From NCBI GenBank assembly GCA_025917655.1, contig CP084613.1, positions 2,854,001 to 2,918,000 of the forward strand: a stretch of 64,000 nt of DNA, in the 5' to 3' direction. This DNA comes from Chlorella sorokiniana. Lineage: Eukaryota; Chlorophyta; Trebouxiophyceae; Chlorellales; Chlorellaceae. Position 1 is the first letter of the stretch. Every line of letters starts with the position of its first letter. The notes beneath the pieces were generated by a model. It was not told the origin of the DNA and did no database searches. It saw only the letters and a list, made by a program, of their open reading frames with translations. Position numbers and translations under genes: made by a program. Positions 37,793 to 50,229 of the stretch are shown here, one piece after another.

Positions 37793-40673
37793 ATGGCTGT
37801 GCAGCAGCCATCCGGGGCTCCCAACGGGCCCTCAGAGCCGTTAGCGGTGGCAGGCAAGGATTGGAAAGGGTTTTGATGCAGGGTGGTAGCTTGACTTGGG
37901 TGCTGACGGCCTACTGCCGCGCTCGCTGCTCCTGTTTCTGCTGTGCAATTTTCTTGTGCAGCCTGTTTTGCAGCATGTCTGCCGATTGATTGTGACAACG
38001 GTACTGTAGCTTAGACCTGCATTGTGCTGTGCTGGCCATTCCATGGGCCTGGTGCAGCATTGCCGCAATTTAGCTGATGCCCAACCCGCCTGATTTGCAG
38101 GCGTGCCCCGCTTGTTTGTGGGCCAGATCCCCACCTCATGCACGGAGGAGGACCTAGTCCCCGTCTTTGCAAGCTATGGCGAGATAGAGAAAGTCAGCCT
38201 TGTGCGCGGACCCGACAACAAGAGCCGCGGCTGCTGCATGGTGGGCGCACAGTGGTTTGCCTGCGCCCGCCTAGCCACGACATTGGCTGGACAACAAACT
38301 TGTGTTCCTAGCAAGCGTCAGGGTCCGACAATGTTACGACCTTGCAGTCGTCTGATGGCAACTTTCTGGCATTTACAGCCAGAGCTTCTTCTCCTGCCAT
38401 GCATTGCAGGTCCAGTTCAAGCGCTGGGCAGATGCTGAGCGCGCCATGCATGCTGTCAACGGTACCAGCCCGCTTGAGAGCGGGAAGGGGCGGCCGATTG
38501 TCTGCCACTTTGCTAACCCGCGCCGCACCATGGGCAGCCAAATGAGCGAGACGGCCATTGCGCCGCGCAAGCTGTTTGTCGGCCAGGTGTGCCACGGTGG
38601 GGTCTGTCGCCTGAGGTGCACATTGCTCACCCACTGCTGGCGGCACTCGCAGCTTCGTTTACCAGTCAGCTGGTGGCTGCTGCGCGGACATTATTGTGTG
38701 CGACGTCAACTCCGCGAGCTGTCATCACAGGGTCGCCCGCATGCCGCTGGCCCCCCCCCGCACACACCCCGGGTTCAGATCCCCAAGACCTCAGTTGAAG
38801 CCGACATCCTGGCCGTGTTTGCGCCCTACGGCGAGGTGGAACAGATCAACATTTTGAAGAGCAAGGGCGTGCATGCTGGTGGGCTGCTGTGTTCATGGCA
38901 TGGGCACCGGGCGGCGCCCTTGCTGCTGCACGCATGGTGCAGGCTGCGTTGCTGTGCTTCGCCGCAGCTGCTTGTCCTCCTTGCATCGGCCCAATCTGCT
39001 GACTTTCTTTTGTAAACACGCATGGGCGTGCCGAGGGACTGTCCAGTACCGCTCTCGCCTGCCAGCACGGCTGCATCTCACGCCCTCAGTGCTCGCCTGC
39101 CTGCCCCCATCCCCTGCAGGCTGTGCTTTTGTGCAGTACAGCACCTGGGCTTCGTGCGAGGCGGCCATCGAGGCGCTGCACGACAAGACAACCATGCCGG
39201 GCGCGGAGCACCCGCTGGTGGTCAAGTTTGCGGATGCCAAGAAGAGCGACGCCGGCCTGCTGCAGAAGCGGGTGAGGCCCAAGGCCGCGCTGGGGCGCCT
39301 GCCCCGCAGCCTGGGAGCGCGTGCGACACGCATCCGCAGCTGACATTTACTCCTGTGTGGCCCCCTCTTTGGCAGGGCCTTGGCATGATGGGCATGGGCA
39401 CATTTGGCGCGCACCCAGCACTGCTTGGGGGCCACCACCCGTACGGCGACATGGGCCTGCCGGGGATGGGCCCCATGGGCATCCCCGGCATGAGCGGCCT
39501 GGGCGCCATGAGCGGCCTGCTGCAGGCCAACGGCGTGGGCCACTCGCTGCTGGGCATGGGCGTGGGCCTGCCCAGCGGGCTGGCCGGCAGCAAGCCCCAC
39601 GGCCTGGGCTCACACGACGGCGGCTCCTCCGAAAACCTGCTGTCCTCTGAGAGCGGTAGGCCTGGGGGCGCTCATGCCTGGCAGCTGGTAACGGCTGCGC
39701 GAGGCAGCTTGGTGGCCTGCTGACCTGCTGCCCGGTGGCTTGCTTGGAGGAGTAGCCTCCCATCCCTTCTCCACCCCTTGGCTCCCCCTCCTGCGCAGAT
39801 GGCCCCTCCAGCCTGGCCCCCTGCCCCCAGCATGCCCTCCAACCTGGGAAGCCTGGGGGAGCACGGCATGTCCGGCGGCAGCCTGCACCACGGCCTGCCC
39901 TCCTCTGGCAGCATCGGCAACCTGCAGGCCATGCAGGCGGGCATGCCCCTGTCGGGCATGCCAGGTCTCATGGGCAGCAACGGCGACATCCACATGATGG
40001 GCAGCGCAGCGATGATGATGGCCGCAGCGCATGCACAGGCGCAGCAGCACAGCGGCAGCCCTGTGGCCGCGACTGGCGGCCGCAACGGCGCCATCAAGTT
40101 GGGGCGCGGCGTCACCGACCCCGCCTGCTACCAGCACAAGCTCTTCATCGGCCAGATCCCCTTTGAGGTGGGGCACGCACGCCGCACTCGCGCCGACCGC
40201 CGCTGGCATGCCCGCCCGGTTCACTGGCCCGCCTTGCGCAGCAGTTGGTCGCGCTCATGCGATCGGTTGCGCATCCCCCGCAGGCCATTGAGCAAGACCT
40301 GTGGGCCCTGTTCATTCCTGCCGGCGACATCCTGGAGCTGGCCATCCTGCGGTCGCAGGGGCGCTCCAAAGGCTGCGCCTTCCTTACCTACGCCACGCGC
40401 CAGCAGGTGGCGCGCAGCGCAGCCCTCCCCCACCCCCGCCACCGCCCTCCCCCGCCACTGCCCTCCTGCCTCGCTGCGCCAGGGCAGCAGCCACGGCCCG
40501 CTGCCTGACGCCCCTCCGCGCGCCGCCTGACCGCCTCCCCGCTCGCCACCAACCCCACACCGCGCCCCGTGCAGGCCAACGCCGCCATCAACGCCTTCAA
40601 CGGGCGCCAGGTGGGCCCCAGCAAGCGCCTGGTGGTCAAGTTTGCGGACCAGAAGGCGCCGCCAGCAGCGTGA
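37793..40673 (+). CDS. CELF/Bruno-like RNA-binding protein, three RRMs
   Basis: RRM1 starts in the exon at 38101 ([36 protein letters not shown]) and continues at 38410 ([18 protein letters not shown]). RRM2 starts [21 protein letters not shown] and ends [19 protein letters not shown] with LVVKFAD. A Met/Gly/Leu-rich linker follows ([19 protein letters not shown] and similar, 39376-40080). RRM3, [20 protein letters not shown], then [22 protein letters not shown] and [10 protein letters not shown], closes with [15 protein letters not shown]. Two N-terminal RRMs, a long linker and a C-terminal RRM are the CELF/Bruno plan (splicing and translational control, nucleus and cytoplasm). The start exon 37793-37869 ([12 protein letters not shown]...) is a good candidate, but its phase misses the next exon by one base, perhaps a G-run error near 37868. 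Other junctions are GT-AG and in phase. Confidence 0.87.
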
Positions 40674-42317
40674 GCGCCCCCCCCCCTTTGCCCCCATGCG
40701 GCAGTGCCCAACCTTTGGCACCTTGGTGTGCATGTACAAACCCCGTCCGTATGCACGCTGAACTGGTGGCGAGGTGCCTGCAAGGCCTCTCGCCCATTTG
40801 CGCACCGCGCACCTCTGCTGCGCTGGGCAGCAGGCAGCATGCGGCTGTCGTACGCTGCCCTGCCCTGCTCTCTTGCCCTGTTCCCATCCATCTCATGCAT
40901 CCAGTGCACTGAGTGTATGCGCCACCCACTGCCCTCATCTTTGTTAGAGCTTGTCGGTTCACCTGCAGCCGCTATCATTTGCACCCACTTGCCGCGTATT
41001 GCCCGATTGATTGCCGTGATTAGCTTGCAACGGCGGCAGCGCCCTTGCGCTGCCTCCTATGCTGCCCGCCCCCTGCCTTGTCATGCCCCCCCCAACACAC
41101 ACACACACACTTTGATGGCACACTCCCCAAGCCCCACAGCAAGTTCCTTGGTTTGTTTGCCTTGCGTTCCTCCCCCTCCGTACGTCTCTTTGCGGTAGTC
41201 CCAACAACTCCTGTCCAGCGCTGCCCCCTCGCGGATTTGATGCACATTGCCACCAACAATCCATCCCGCACAAACCTGATCATACAAAAAACCTCCCATC
41301 CCCTGCCTCTGGCCTTCTGGCCAAGCCCGGCGATGCCCGTTGGTGCCCCGCCGCCCCTTGAGCGCCGTGGTCGGCGGCTCCCTGGCCGCGCATCCCCCTG
41401 GTCCGCACCTTTGGCCCATCCATATGCACCCCCCGCCTTGCGCTGCCCTTCCCGGCGTGCCACCGGCAGATGCAGGCGTGATGGCGCGGGCGTGCACAGC
41501 CCCGTGCCGCGCTGCGCTGTTGCATCCGTGACTGTGCGCCTGCCCGCCTGCGCCTCCACGCTGAGCCCGGCTGGGCTTGCCCCGCCGCGCCAGCCGCAGG
41601 TTGGCAGCGCCTAGTGCCAAGTAGCTGTGCCTCCAGCACTGATTCTCATATTCCTCTTATCGGCTTTCATCCTCGATTGGTTTGCTTCCAGCCTCAACAA
41701 ATGCCGCCTCTCAGGAACCTCTTAAAACCGCAACACTCGTCTACAATCCCTGCCTGCAATGCACGCCCTGCGCTGGCGCCAAGCCAGGCACCGTTGGCGC
41801 CTCACAAACCCCTGTAAATTTGTTCGCTTCCGCTTTGGCAGGAGCGCAACTGGCGGTTGCTGTAGCCCGCAAGCTCTGCCCACGATGGCAACCAGGCACT
41901 ATCTTGGGAGCCATACTGCGTAGAGATCAGCACAGCTTTCTAGACGGATCTAGCAAGCTTGTGCGCTTGTGGGAGGCAAGGGAGGGAAGCAAATGCCCTG
42001 TGCTGCCAGAGGAGCGGCTTGGGCAGCGGCGGCGGCGGCGAACAGGCCGGCGCACGGAGCGGAGCTTCCATTATCCAGTATCCGGACTTCACACCTAAAA
42101 TTCACCACAAATGCCGATGACTGAAAACGATAGGAGTCTCGGCGGCGCAGCATCCCGCAGCATGGGGAGTTGCTGCAACAAGGCACTGGTGCTTCAAACG
42201 CGGATTTCCGAGCGGTGTTGCAGTCAGTAATTGGTGTCAATCCAAGGCCTGTGTGCGCCAGAAATCAGCGGGCTGTGAGCGGCTCTTCTGGTGTGGTAGT
42301 GAAACCCTTTACACAGG
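40674..42317. other. 1.6-kb non-coding region, 3' UTR and starch synthase promoter
   Basis: No gene is supported. It opens with a C-rich run just after the CELF stop, is pyrimidine-rich over 40860-41720, and becomes purine- and AT-richer before the starch synthase ATG at 42318. Several overlapping ORFs of 100-190 codons on both strands lack family features. The 5' UTR and promoter of the starch synthase should be here; I can name no motif. Confidence 0.5.
41095..41110. repeat. (AC)8 microsatellite
   Basis: Eight uninterrupted AC units at 41095-41110 in the non-coding region before the starch synthase. Confidence 0.95.
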
Positions 42318-45300
42318 ATGCAGACCGCCCGAGTTGCCAAGGGCGCTGCCGCCGCCCCCACGGCCAAGCTGGGCTCACAGAAGGCCGTTATGGCTCGGCC
42401 TGTGCAGCAGAAGGCCCGTAAGGCGGCCCAGAAGCAGGCCCGCAGCACCGCCGCTCGCACCCTGGCAGCTGTGGCCACTGCCCCCTTCTCCACCCCCACC
42501 ACCACCGCGACCACTCCCAGCGCCGCCAAGCCCATGGACGTGGTGAGTGAACGAGGCGCTAACTGCCAGAACCGTTTTTCTGGCAACATGTTTTTGCCGC
42601 CATCAGGCCTGGACGCACGATCGCGCGCTGACCACCCCAAACCCCTGTCTTTTTGGCCTCCAGGTGTTCATTTCCGCCGAGGTGGCCCCCTGGAGGTGGG
42701 TGCTGAGCAGCGTTGGCCAGGTCCTCAAGAAGAATCGCCCATGGGCATGATGTGGCGGCGCCAGCAGGGCAGCGTCAGCCCTTGCACCTGCCTACCCCAA
42801 ACCTGAAGCCAGCAGCTGCCTTACCTGCTTGCTGTCCACCCCTGTCTGCAGCAAGACCGGTGGCCTGGGCGACGTGGTGGGCAGCCTGCCTGTCGCGCTG
42901 GCGCAGCGTGGGCACCGCGTGTTCACCATGCCCCCGCTACGACCAGTACTCGGATGCCTGGGACACATCCATCACCGTCAACGTTGACGGCGAGGACGGT
43001 GGGTGCTGGGAGGGCGTGGAGGGGGAAGCGCTTGTGGAGTGTCGAGGGTGGCCTTGCGGCGTTGGGTGGGGACCAGATTCCTGCCTGCCTGTGCCAGATT
43101 GTCCCGCCGTCGCTGTCCTGCAACGCCCCTGGGGCCCCCCATCCGTCCGCAGTGCGCTTCTTCCACACCGTGAAGAAGGGCGTGCACCGCGTGTGGGTGG
43201 ACCACCCCGCCTTCCTGTCCAAGGTGTGGGGCCTCACCGGCTCCAAGCTGTACGGCCACAAGTCGGGCGCCGACTACGGTGAGCGTGCTGAGGGCAGGCG
43301 ATCGTTGCTGTCAGTGCTGCTGGCTTGCCCGTGGCGCTTGGGGTTCCACGAAGGGCGGCCCTTCTTACCCAACTCACCCAGTCTCTCCCTCTCCCCCTTT
43401 ACGCAGTGGACAACCAGAAGCGCTTCGCCATGTTCTGCAAGGCCGCGCTGGAGTCGCTGCGCGCTCTGCCCTTCATGCCGGGCGAGGACTGCCTGATTGT
43501 GGCCAACGACTGGCACACCTCCCTCATCCCGGTGCTGCTCAAGGACGTGTACAAGCCGCGCGGCGAGTTTAAGGACACCAAGACCGCCCTGTGCGTGCAC
43601 AACATCGCCTTCCAGGGCCGCTTCTGGCAGGACGAGTTTGGCCAGCTGGGCCTGCCCGACTCGGCCCGCCCCTGTTTGATTTCACCGACGGCTACCCCAA
43701 GGTCTTCGACGAGGCCTCCCCCGCCGACGAGTCCAAGGCCAACGAGGTGGGGGTGCGTGCACCGGTGCCACACGGGCATGCGCCTATGCGGGCCACGCGT
43801 GCCCCTTCGCTGATGGACCCCACCACACCGCACACACCCAGCTGAACCGCACCCACGCAGCTGTGCCCTAGCGCCCGCCCCCTGCATCCTAGCGACCACT
43901 CTGTCTGTCTGCATCGCCATGCACATGCGTGCCACACCCCCGTGTCCGCTGCCTGCGTGTGCTGCCCGGCTGGCGCTGCAGCCAGGGTGCTGACGCGGTG
44001 TGCTTCCCCCTGCAGGCCACCGGCACCTCCTTCAAGAAGGTCAACTGGCTGAAGGCCGGCATCCTGGCCTGCGACAAGCTGCTGACCGTGTCCCCAACTA
44101 CGCCACCGGTGAGGCGGCGGGGTGGCTGTGGGGAGGGCACACGCTCGCAGCACCCCTCCCCTCGCTGCTGCGCTGCCCGCCTGGGAGCCTGCAGCCCCGC
44201 TTGCGTGGCCGACGCCGCCCCCTGCCGTGCCTGGCTGAGCGCAGAGATTGCGTCTGGCCCCACGCTGGGCGTGGAGCTGGATGCCTGGGTGCGGGCCAAG
44301 GGCGTGGAGGGCATTGTCAATGGCATGGATGTGGAGGAGTGGTCCCCCGCCCTCGACAAGTTCCTCAAGTTCAAGTACGACCGCACCACGGTGGAGGCGG
44401 GCAAGGCGTTTGCCAAGTCGCAGCTGCAGCGCGAGGCCGAGCTGCCCGTGGACCCCTCGGTGCCCGTCTACGGCTTCATCGGCCGTCTGGAGGAGCAGAA
44501 GGGCGTGGACGTGCTGCTGGCCGCGCTGAAGAAGCTCAAGGGAGCCAAGGTCCAGGTGAGGTGGCGGCACACCGCTGGCTGGTGGGGCCCCAGGGGCGCG
44601 CTAGCCGGGGAAGGCCGCCTGCAGGGTGGGTGCAAACCTCGGCGGGCCGCTGCGGCACGTGTGTACCTCCAGCACACCCACACGCGCCCCCACCTGCCTG
44701 CGCAGGTGGTGATCCTGGGCACCGGCAAGAAGGCGCTGGAGACGCAGGTGAAGGCTCTGTCGGCGCAGTACCCGGGCCTGGCTGCGGGCGTGGTCAAGTT
44801 CTCCAACCCCATGGCCCACCTGATCACCGCGGGCGCCGACTTCATGCTGGTCCCCTCCCGCTTCGAGCCCTGCGGCCTCATCCAGCTGCACGCCATGCAG
44901 GTGCGGGCGGGCGCGCCGCCAGGCCCACCGCCTGCACACAACACATTCGCAGGGCTGCCTGCGCTGCGCAGCGCGGTGCTGAGCGTGCGGTGCCCTGCAT
45001 GCAGCGGGTCAAGCAGGGTGCTTCCCACCTGCCTTACCCCCTCTGACCCCCCGGGCCACCCTGCCCACCTCCCTGCTGCAGTACGGCACCGTGCCCCTGG
45101 TTGCCTCCACCGGCGGCCTGGTTGACACCGTGAAGGAGGGCGTGACTGGCTTCCAGATGGGTGCCATGAACCCCGACCGCCTGGACGAGGCCGACGCGGG
45201 TGGGCGAAGGGGTGCCCGCGCAGCGTCACACCGCATCCCCTGCCCTGCCTGCACCCCATGGTGGCTGCCACGCCTGGGGGCCAGCCCGCTGCCGTGCCCT

Positions 45301-45562
45301 GCTCCCGGCCAACCCTGTGTTTGTGTGCCCCCTGGTCTCCCAACGCAGAGGCGGTGGCCCAGACCATGCTGCGCGCCGCCGAGACGTACGGCACCCCCGC
45401 CTACTCCGCCATGCGCGACCGCTGCATCGCCCAGGACCTGTCCTGGGCGCAGCCCGCCAAGAAGTGGGAGGCGGTGCTGACTGAGCTCAAGTACGGCCGG
45501 GCCCCACCCCCGAGGCCACCGCCGACAAGAACTCGGTGACCACCCCCACCCAGAAGGTGTGA
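42318..45562 (+). CDS. GBSS: Granule-bound starch synthase (GT5)
   Basis: Transfers glucose from ADP-glucose to alpha-1,4-glucan, making amylose in plastid granules. The first exon is a Lys/Ala/Thr-rich transit peptide ([17 protein letters not shown]...). Then come [10 protein letters not shown], the ADP-glucose loop [161 protein letters not shown] and the second glycine loop STGGLVDTV. The length after the leader and the motif order fit GBSSI rather than soluble synthases. About a dozen short introns. At least four one-base faults in C runs occur: extra C at 42931-42935, missing C near 43670, 44092 and 45501-45510. The last also hides the true C-terminus, which ends TPTQKV with TGA at 45560-45562. 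Confidence 0.95.
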
Positions 45563-46853
45563 GCGGGCGGCAGCGCACCCCCTCAACTCAAACGCCGCCA
45601 AGCTGTGGCCGCCTCGGTGGCCCAGCCCGACCTAACTGCATCTCATCTCATCTCATTCTGTGCCCCGGAGCCGTTAAGGCTGCCTCCGAGCGGCGGCTTC
45701 CCTTCAGTTTCTGTGAAGCCTGCCCGCAAGCCAAGCCAAATTTGATTGATGGCCATTCTTTATTTCAAGCTGTGCCCCCCTGGCCCTTGCCCGCGTGTAC
45801 CACAAGAAGCGTGTGCGCGACACTGCGTGCTCTTGCCCTGCCCCGCCCACCGATGCTGCTGTCGCACACTTCCATCCAATGCACCGCTTGCCCTTGTCGT
45901 CTGGTCTGCGTGTCCCTGTGTCGTGCCTCGTCCCATCCTTTTTCGCCCACAGTGGAAACGAACTGATTGCCCCCTTGCGTGCCGTCATGCCAGCCGTGCC
46001 AACGAACCAATGCCCTCCCATGCCTTGCTGCGAGATCCCTCACCCATCTGTAACCGTCTGTTGATTGATCAGCCCGCATCAAAGAGGCTACGCATGTGTA
46101 GCCTGTGCACGCATGGGTGGCTGAGGTGGGCATGCGCAGGGCAGATCGCATGCGCCCCCTTGCGACACCCGCACCATGGCTCCTGTGGGGGCTGCGCTCG
46201 GCTTTGTCACATTCGTTTCATGCAGTCTGGTAATGAGGTGCCGTGTGGGTGCACTCACGTCGGGTCAGGGTCAGCGTGGCGTGTGCCTCGGCATCAAGGG
46301 GAGCAGCAAGGAGATGCAGCGAATGGAATGACAGCGAGTAAGAAGAGCGGGAAGCCTGAACAAGAGACCCAGCGGAACTGGGAAAACGGGTAGGCAGTGC
46401 AGGTGGGGGCAGCTGTCATCTAGCTGGTGTGGATGCAAATGCAAGTGCAGTGCGTGCAGACGGAAGGGGACCCGCGGGGATCGTTGGGGGTGTAGCAAAC
46501 AATGTATTTTTTCTTTTTTTAATCGATGGTTGCTGGAAAACCAGCGCACCGCGCGGTGTGCAGCAGGGCAAGCGGGGGCGCGGAGGCTGAGGGGGAGGGG
46601 GAGCAGCAGAACCAAGGGTGTACATCACACGTGGAGCGGCGCCATGCGGCAAAGGAAGGGAAACAGGAAGGAGAGATGCAAGGGAGAGGGGAGGACAACA
46701 AGCAAGTCACAAAGCATACATCGCACATAATGGCAACCCCGTCGCAAAAGGGAGGCGCACACAAGGGTGGGCAGGGTCTCGGGCGCTGAAAACGTGGGCG
46801 GGCGCAGCCCACATCGTCTCGAGCTGGCTGGCTGGGCAGGGCCGCCGTCCCTA
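45563..46853. other. Convergent intergenic region, starch synthase / GATA factor
   Basis: No gene is supported over 1.3 kb. A forward TGTAA at 46049-46053 could end the starch synthase transcript (3' UTR of about 490 nt). A strongly purine-rich tract lies at about 46560-46760 on the forward strand, that is pyrimidine-rich in the 3' UTR of the reverse-strand GATA gene. A T-rich tract lies near 46505-46520. Confidence 0.5.
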
Positions 46854-49800
46854 TCACTTCTTGTTGCCCTTGGCATACTTCATCCAGCGCACGCCACAGG
46901 CCTGCAAAAGGGGCAGGAGAAAATTGGGTTCAGTGCTTGTTTGCAGAGCCAAGGGCAAGCCCCCAGAGCCCCGCAAGCACCCCGTTGTAGCAAGGCTGCC
47001 AGCTGGGCGGCGAGCGCTCACGTTGCACAGGGTCTTGTGGCCAAAAAGGGCCCCGCGCGCCACACGGGCGTGCTGAGCGCGTAGCACTGCGTGCAGAAGG
47101 TGCCGGGCTGCACGTGCGTCACCAAGGCGCCGGTGCGCGGGTCGGTCACGCTGTCGGTGTGCCACTGCATCACCGCCTTGCGGCCAGAGGTGCGCGGCGC
47201 GGCTGCAGGCAGAGGAGGGTCGCAAGGGGTTCAGTGGGGGGTGCCTTGCTGGCGACAGGCCACAGAGCAGGGGCAGGCGTAGGGTGGGTGCCCCAGGCCG
47301 GCAAGCAAGGCACGCGTACCAGGCAGGGCGCCTGGGTGGGCGGCATGGCTGTTCTTCTGGCGCGTGACCGGCTTGCTGGGGGTGTTGGAGGCGGGCGCCG
47401 CTGGGGCCGGCAGGGGCGGTGGGGCCACGGGCAGGGGCGCAGGCGCGGAGCGCCGGCAGGGCGGCCCAGGTTGCGCAGGTAGGCGGCGCCGCAGGGCGGG
47501 GGCGGCACCGACGGCGCAAAGGGCGGCATGCCGCAGCTGGGGGTGGAGGCGGCGGGCGCGGGTGCTGCGCCGCCGACCGGCACCATGGGCCCGTGCACCA
47601 GTGCGCTGGCCGCGCCGCTCAGCCCGCCGCAAATCAGCTCCGCCGCGGGAGCGGCGGCCACGCCGATGCCCAGCAGCTCGGGCAGGGGCAGCGGGGGGTG
47701 GTTGCATCCAGCGGCGGCAGCAGCGCCACGCAGGCGTCCAGGCGCATGCGCTTGCCATCCTGCTGCTCCATGGCTGCTCCAGGGCTGCCGCTGCTGGTGC
47801 AGGCGGCGGCGCCGCTCTGGCTGTGGCTGGCGCCGTCGTCCTCGTCGTCTGCGCGGCGCTTGCCGCTGCTCAGGCAGTCTGCCGTGGCGCGCGCCCCCTC
47901 CCCCTCGCTCTCGGTGTCGGGGCGGGCACATCCAGCAGGTCGTGTGGCACCCTGGCGGGAGGGGGTTGGGGGAGGGGCAGGCGGGCAGGGTTGCTGCGAG
48001 ACCTGCAGCGCCCAGACGGGGAGCGCGTACCGCAACAGAGCGGGCCGCCAGCCAGGGCGCCAGCATGCACGCCCCTGCCCACCCCCCACACACGTGCACG
48101 GCACCCCCCACCCCACGCAGGGCCCCACCTGCACAGCTCCTCCACGTTCACCCCGACTGGAACAGCTCGTCAGCCGGGTAGGCCAGCAGGCCCGGCACGC
48201 TGGCGCAGGAGTCGCAGGCGCGGCGATGGCGCGGAGGCAGGCTACACCAGGGGCTGCGCCCGCAGCCGCGCCACGCGCCAAGCGAGGGCTGCCGCCCCAG
48301 CCGCACGCTCTGCGCGTTCAGGATGGCCATGCCCAGGGGGCGCACCAGCGGCGGTGCGGCGGGCAGCTGCAGCAGCCGGCTGGGGGCTGCAGGGAGCGCA
48401 ATGGGGGGCTTGCTTTAGAATCTTGGGGGCCGGGAGAGATTTCTCGCTCAAGCGCAGAGCATACAGGGTGCTGATCGCAACGCACATGCCGGCAGCAGCG
48501 CCTGCCGCCCAGGCGGCTGGCACAACCCTTTCCGCTGCCCCACCTGGCGACTCCACTTCTGCCGCGTCCAGGCCGCAGGGTGGGGGCGACTCGTTCCAGG
48601 AGGAGCCGTCGCCGGCGCTGTGCCGCTGCGGCGTGATGGGCTCCTCCCGCACGCCGCTCGCCTGCCGCTGCAAGCCCTCGGCTGGACCCAGGCCCGGCCG
48701 CCCTTCTTGTTGCTGGGTGCAAGGCTGCTGCTGCTGCTGCTGCTGCGGGGTGGCCACGCAGTGCGCCTCGCCAGCACCAGCCTCAGGCATGCAGTCGTTG
48801 CAGGCCTTGCTGGTTGCGAGGGCAGCGAGGTGAGCCTGCGCCAGCTTCACGGCAGCACCGACCACTCCCGGGGCTTGGCTGGCAGAGAACCTGCAGGTTG
48901 GGCGCAGGCGTGGACAGGCAAACAGGCAGACAGGTTGGAAAATGCGACGAGTACAGAGGTGCAGGGCTGGCACGGACGCAGAGGTGCAGGACTGGCACGA
49001 GGCCAGGCAGGACCCGCCGGAAGGGTGCGGCGGCCTTGCACTCACCAGCCCTCCTCTAGCTGCTTAGCCTGCTCCTCGAGCTCGTCCGCGATGCAAGGAA
49101 AGTGGTCCACCGCCTCCAGGCTGTCGGCAGGCCCCAGGAGGCTGAGCCCAAGGGTGTGCCCCGACAAGCATTCATCCACCCGAAGCAACGAGTCCTGCAC
49201 CATGGGACAGCATGCAGTGTAGGCCGTGTCGGTAAAGTGGCTAGGCGCGCACGTTGAGGGCACAGGCACCGGGGATCACGCAGCAGCAGCACCATGGGGG
49301 TTTCGCGTGAAAGTGCTGCCGAGTCCGGCTGCCGAAACAGCGGGGTATGGCACACAGCAGCAGATAAGGAGGGAACAAGAGTGAAACAAACAAGGGAAGG
49401 CACGACAGAGACGGGGCAAAGGACAACTGGAGAAGCCGAACCGCACAGCGAAACGTGGCAAAGGAGTGGGTGTCGGAGAAGGGGGTTGGGCGCCCTCAAG
49501 GGGCCGCCCAAGAGATGCCAGACACGGTTCAGCGGCGCAGGGGTGCGCAGGTTGACACGATGGGGCTGGCCCCATCATCACTTCTGCTAGCTCGCGATCG
49601 CTACGCGTTGGCAGCTGCAACCGAACTTTGAGGGATACCCAAAGCGGTTGCAGCGACCGGCAGCAGCCAGGCGCCAGCCCCAGACCTCTCCCTCCGTTCA
49701 AAGCCCGAGACCAGCACGGGCGTGGTCCCACCAAACAATTGAGCAATTGGGATTCCTCACGCAGCCATTAGCCTTCCCTAATGCGCGCTCACCTCTCCGC

Positions 49801-49906
49801 AGGGCGCGCCCCCTAGGGTGGAGACCTCAGAAGCGGCCTCGAGGTCTGTTGCAGGCGACCAGTCTTCAGGCTCACGCAGGCCCACGTTTTCGAGCATGAA
49901 CTCCAT
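46854..49906 (-). CDS. GATA-type zinc-finger transcription factor
   Basis: The first exon (49906-49793) reads MEFMLENVGLREPEDW and is acidic. It splices in phase to 49194-49046 (DSLLRVDECLSGHTLG, DHFPCIADELEEQAKQLEEG) and then to an exon opening WFSASQAPGVVGAAVKLAQA. Long Ser/Pro/Ala/Gln-rich disordered exons follow, with an eight-codon Gln tract near 48730. The C-terminus holds a plant-type class IV GATA finger: FCTQCYALSTPVWRAG, then GHKTLCN/ACGVRWMKYAKGNKK, a CX2C-X18/20-CX2C finger split by an intron after CN. The basic tail should help DNA binding. A G missing near 47050 disrupts the finger loop. Algal GATA factors of this kind act in nitrogen, light or lipid regulation, but the target cannot be read here. 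The stop is 46854; stop-to-stop distance to the convergent starch synthase is 1.3 kb. Confidence 0.85.
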
Positions 49907-50229
49907 TGTATCAAACAGACTGCTGCAAGGCCGGAGGGCGCTGAACACGCTTCCCGCCCGATTGCTGTTGGGGGACTATGCTTGCAGAGAATGACCGCTA
50001 GGCCGCCGATCAAAGATTTACTGATTTGGAAGATGTGTAGAAGGCGGGTCATGGGAGAGCTCAGGCGTGTGTCTTGCTGACACCCGATGCCACCTACAGC
50101 GGTACGTGAGCATAGGTCGTTGCAGCACCGCAGCCAGCGCGGGCCCCCCGTCTGATGCAGAGACCTGACATGCCACTTCTTAAAAGGCAAGAAAAACTCT
50201 CAAAGTAGCTTCGACCAACTGCCAGCAGG
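49907..50229. other. Intergenic region, GATA gene upstream / EFR3 downstream
   Basis: The 323 nt hold the presumed promoter of the reverse-strand GATA gene and the 3' UTR of EFR3. No ORF or named motif is supported. Confidence 0.4.

Noticed and set aside
41020-41620. Overlapping ORFs of about 180 codons upstream of the starch synthase
   Set aside because: Present in several frames and both strands, no conserved segments; fits GC-rich non-coding DNA.
42318-45562. Starch synthase, pfkB kinase and others as pseudogenes
   Set aside because: Each break is one base in a homopolymer, with perfect family motifs and splice sites on both sides; the same pattern recurs in many unrelated essential genes.
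47364-48833. A 489-codon forward ORF opposite the GATA gene
   Set aside because: It is antisense to the GATA exons, low complexity (Ala/Gly/Arg), and its openness follows from GC-rich codon bias on the other strand.
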